32,600 nt of DNA from Sphingobacterium thalpophilum (GTDB lineage Bacteria > Bacteroidota > Bacteroidia > B-17B0 > Aurantibacillaceae): NCBI GenBank assembly GCA_943325195.2, contig CALPON020000020.1:1-32600 (forward strand), given 5' to 3'. Below are positions 31,201 through 32,600 of the stretch, piece after piece; position 1 is the stretch's first letter, and each line of letters starts with the position of its first letter. Position numbers and translations under genes: made by a program. Below the pieces are notes generated by a model, which saw nothing but the letters and a program-made list of their open reading frames with translations, was not told where the DNA came from and did not search any database.

Positions 31201-32600
31201 TTGCTTCGCACATATTTACTTTTTCTTTTTCTTTTTGTACTGCTGGCTGCGCAAGGGCAGAACAGCAACAACAATTGTGCGAGTGCAAGTCCTTTCTGCA
31301 CGGGACAGACGATGAATTTTCCCGCCACAACGGGTGTGCAGAACTCTCAGGCCGGACCTTATTATGGTTGTCTTGGCTCTCAGCCTAATCCCGCCTGGTT
31401 CTTTTTTCAGACTCAGACAGCTGGCTCCATGTCTTTGGTTATGTCCGCAGCGAATGACATTGATTTTATTTGCTGGGGACCTTTTAATTCCTTATCCGGG
31501 GCCTGCAGTAACCTCACCCAGGCGAACGTGAAATCTTGCAGTTACAGCGGTGCAGCGACCGAAACCTGTACCATTGCCAATGCCATTCCTGGCGCTTTTT
31601 ACTTGCTGCTAATCACCAATTTCTCGAATACACAGCAGAACATAACCTTTAATCAGTCCAATGCCAATCAGCCAGGCGCCGCGACTACCAACTGTGGTTT
31701 TGTTTGTGTCGTATCGCCCACAAACAGCGGCATCATTTGCGCCAATAGTCCCGTCACCTTGTCGATTACTGCCAACACTAGTTCTGCCGTAACTTCCTTC
31801 ACCTGGCTGGGCCCTAATAGTTATGGTTCCAATCAAGCCATACAGGTGCTAACGGGTCTGCAGGCCAGCGGGGTCTATACGTTGATGGGTACTGTTAATT
31901 CAACCATCAACGGAACACCTTATACGAATACCTGCCAGGCCACCACGAATGTCAGCGTCGTGGCGTATCCACAGTTCACCATCAACCCATCATTGGCAAC
32001 CATTTGTCAGGGTGGAAGTGTTACCGCCGCCGTGGCTTTCACGAATACCGGCCCTCCCCCAGTTGCGCAGTTTAACTGGCAGGCAACCTTGCCAGGTAGT
32101 ATTATATGGGCACCACAGCAGAGCAGCACCCTCATTCAGCCGCCTATTCTGCCAGCTACCACCTCGCTTGCTACAATGGTCTATAGTTTAACGGTTACGC
32201 CCGTGTTAAAGAATTGCCCCACGACGCAAACCATGGCCATCATTATTAATAATCCTTTTACGCCATCACTCGGTTTGCCGGGACCACTGTGTAATAATCA
32301 GAATCCCATCATTCTGGCTGCAACTCCTGGAGGGGGAACCTGGAGTGCCAATCCGGCACTGAGTGCCTCCGGACAGTTCAGCCCTAGTATCTCTGCTATC
32401 GGCACCAATACCGTCCGTTATTCTGTAAGTGTCGGCCTTTGCGATGTCTCCAATACCGGCACCATCGAAGTCAGCCGTTTCCACACGGCAGCGCTCTCTG
32501 GGAGTGTCAGCACGCGGTGTGTTCAGGATCCTGTGTATTACCTCAAGAACATTGTTCAAGATACCACCACAGGTAGTTGGAGCGGAACCAGTGTGTCCAA
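31201..32600 (+). CDS. Large secreted adhesin-type protein, probable T9SS cargo (N-terminal part, cut by window edge)
   Basis: An open frame from 31180 runs to the window end. The upstream in-frame stop (31177-31179) leaves only non-ATG starts before the signal peptide; TTG 31201 is used here and TTG 31195 is possible. The signal peptide reads LRTYLLFLFLFVLLAAQGQ. The mature start NNCASASPFCTGQTMNFPATTG, with PYYGCLGSQPNPAWFFFQTQTAGSM and DIDFICWGPF, is a module found at the N-terminus of very large Bacteroidota surface proteins. Those usually end in PKD/SprB-like repeats and a gliding-motility-associated C-terminal domain. Ig/PKD-like repeats of ~80 residues follow (about 180 onward). The C-terminal sorting signal is outside the window, so T9SS export is inferred. 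Confidence 0.82.
   Translation, partial: MLRTYLLFLFLFVLLAAQGQNSNNNCASASPFCTGQTMNFPATTGVQNSQAGPYYGCLGSQPNPAWFFFQTQTAGSMSLVMSAANDIDFICWGPFNSLSGACSNLTQANVKSCSYSGAATETCTIANAIPGAFYLLLITNFSNTQQNITFNQSNANQPGAATTNCGFVCVVSPTNSGIICANSPVTLSITANTSSAVTSFTWLGPNSYGSNQAIQVLTGLQASGVYTLMGTVNSTINGTPYTNTCQATTNVSVVAYPQFTINPSLATICQGGSVTAAVAFTNTGPPPVAQFNWQATLPGSIIWAPQQSSTLIQPPILPATTSLATMVYSLTVTPVLKNCPTTQTMAIIINNPFTPSLGLPGPLCNNQNPIILAATPGGGTWSANPALSASGQFSPSISAIGTNTVRYSVSVGLCDVSNTGTIEVSRFHTAALSGSVSTRCVQDPVYYLKNIVQDTTTGSWSGTSVS

Noticed and set aside
1-32600. Mobile elements, CRISPR arrays, tRNA or rRNA genes, defence islands
   Set aside because: No transposase, integrase, spaced direct repeats, tRNA-like cloverleaf or rRNA sequence was seen; the content is ordinary core and envelope genes.

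Overview
The window is a gene-dense chromosomal segment from a member of the Bacteroidota. Signs of this are: a secreted metalloprotease with a type IX secretion (T9SS) C-terminal sorting domain; a TonB-dependent receptor with an N-terminal carboxypeptidase-regulatory-like domain; the phylum-restricted DUF3098 protein; a large Cys-rich secreted adhesin of T9SS type; promoter -7 boxes of the form TAnnTTTG; and almost no Shine-Dalgarno sequences. I cannot place it more finely than a Flavobacteriia/Sphingobacteriia/Chitinophagia-like lineage. It looks like core chromosome. I saw no insertion sequence, phage, CRISPR array, tRNA or rRNA.

Layout. 1-272 (-): start of a ComF-family gene. 316-1248 (+): membrane-anchored coiled-coil protein. 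1249-1416 (-): possible 55-aa small ORF. 1496-3364 (+): M43 metalloprotease with PKD and T9SS domains. 3414-6979 (-): three-gene operon (SDR oxidoreductase, TonB-dependent receptor, small Cys-containing secreted protein). 7015-7608 (+): small outer-membrane beta-barrel. 7609-9315 (-): S41/PDZ processing protease. 9562-10611 (+): queA, with a terminator-like hairpin in its leader, then an SRPBCC protein. 11104-11622 (-): GNAT acetyltransferase. 11681-13090 (+): SWIM zinc-finger protein. 13092-15866 (-): rlmD-pheS-TPR operon. 15908-21545 (+): truA, MsbA-type ABC exporter, trmB, fused oligopeptide-type ABC ATPase and DedA protein. 21528-27734 (-): gmd, fcl, Wzi/RemB-like outer-membrane protein and WecA-type phosphoglycosyltransferase, followed by tolC. 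27843-30240 (+): DUF3098, a small membrane protein, uppP and ftsX. 30300-31034 (+): Bax inhibitor-1 family protein with a clear terminator. 31201-32600 (+): start of a large secreted adhesin, cut by the window edge.

Themes. The envelope genes fit together. gmd and fcl make GDP-L-fucose, the WecA-type enzyme starts a lipid-linked glycan, uppP recycles the undecaprenyl carrier, and the Wzi/RemB-like barrel could serve surface polysaccharide or motility. The M43 protease, and probably the adhesin, would be displayed or released by a T9SS encoded elsewhere. The other block is translation and RNA modification: queA, truA, trmB, rlmD and pheS.

Genes are packed tightly. Operon junctions overlap by 1-17 nt, and four convergent pairs abut or overlap at their stop codons, two of them sharing a palindromic stop. 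No stretch over 300 bases lacks a gene. The longest gaps are 9316-9561 (queA leader) and, if the small ORF is not real, 1249-1495.

I did not find a clearly new multi-gene system. The most useful leads are the queA leader hairpin, the mirrored promoters between rlmD and truA, the apparent leaderless starts, the 55-aa ORF, and the fucose/glycan cluster with its outer-membrane partner.
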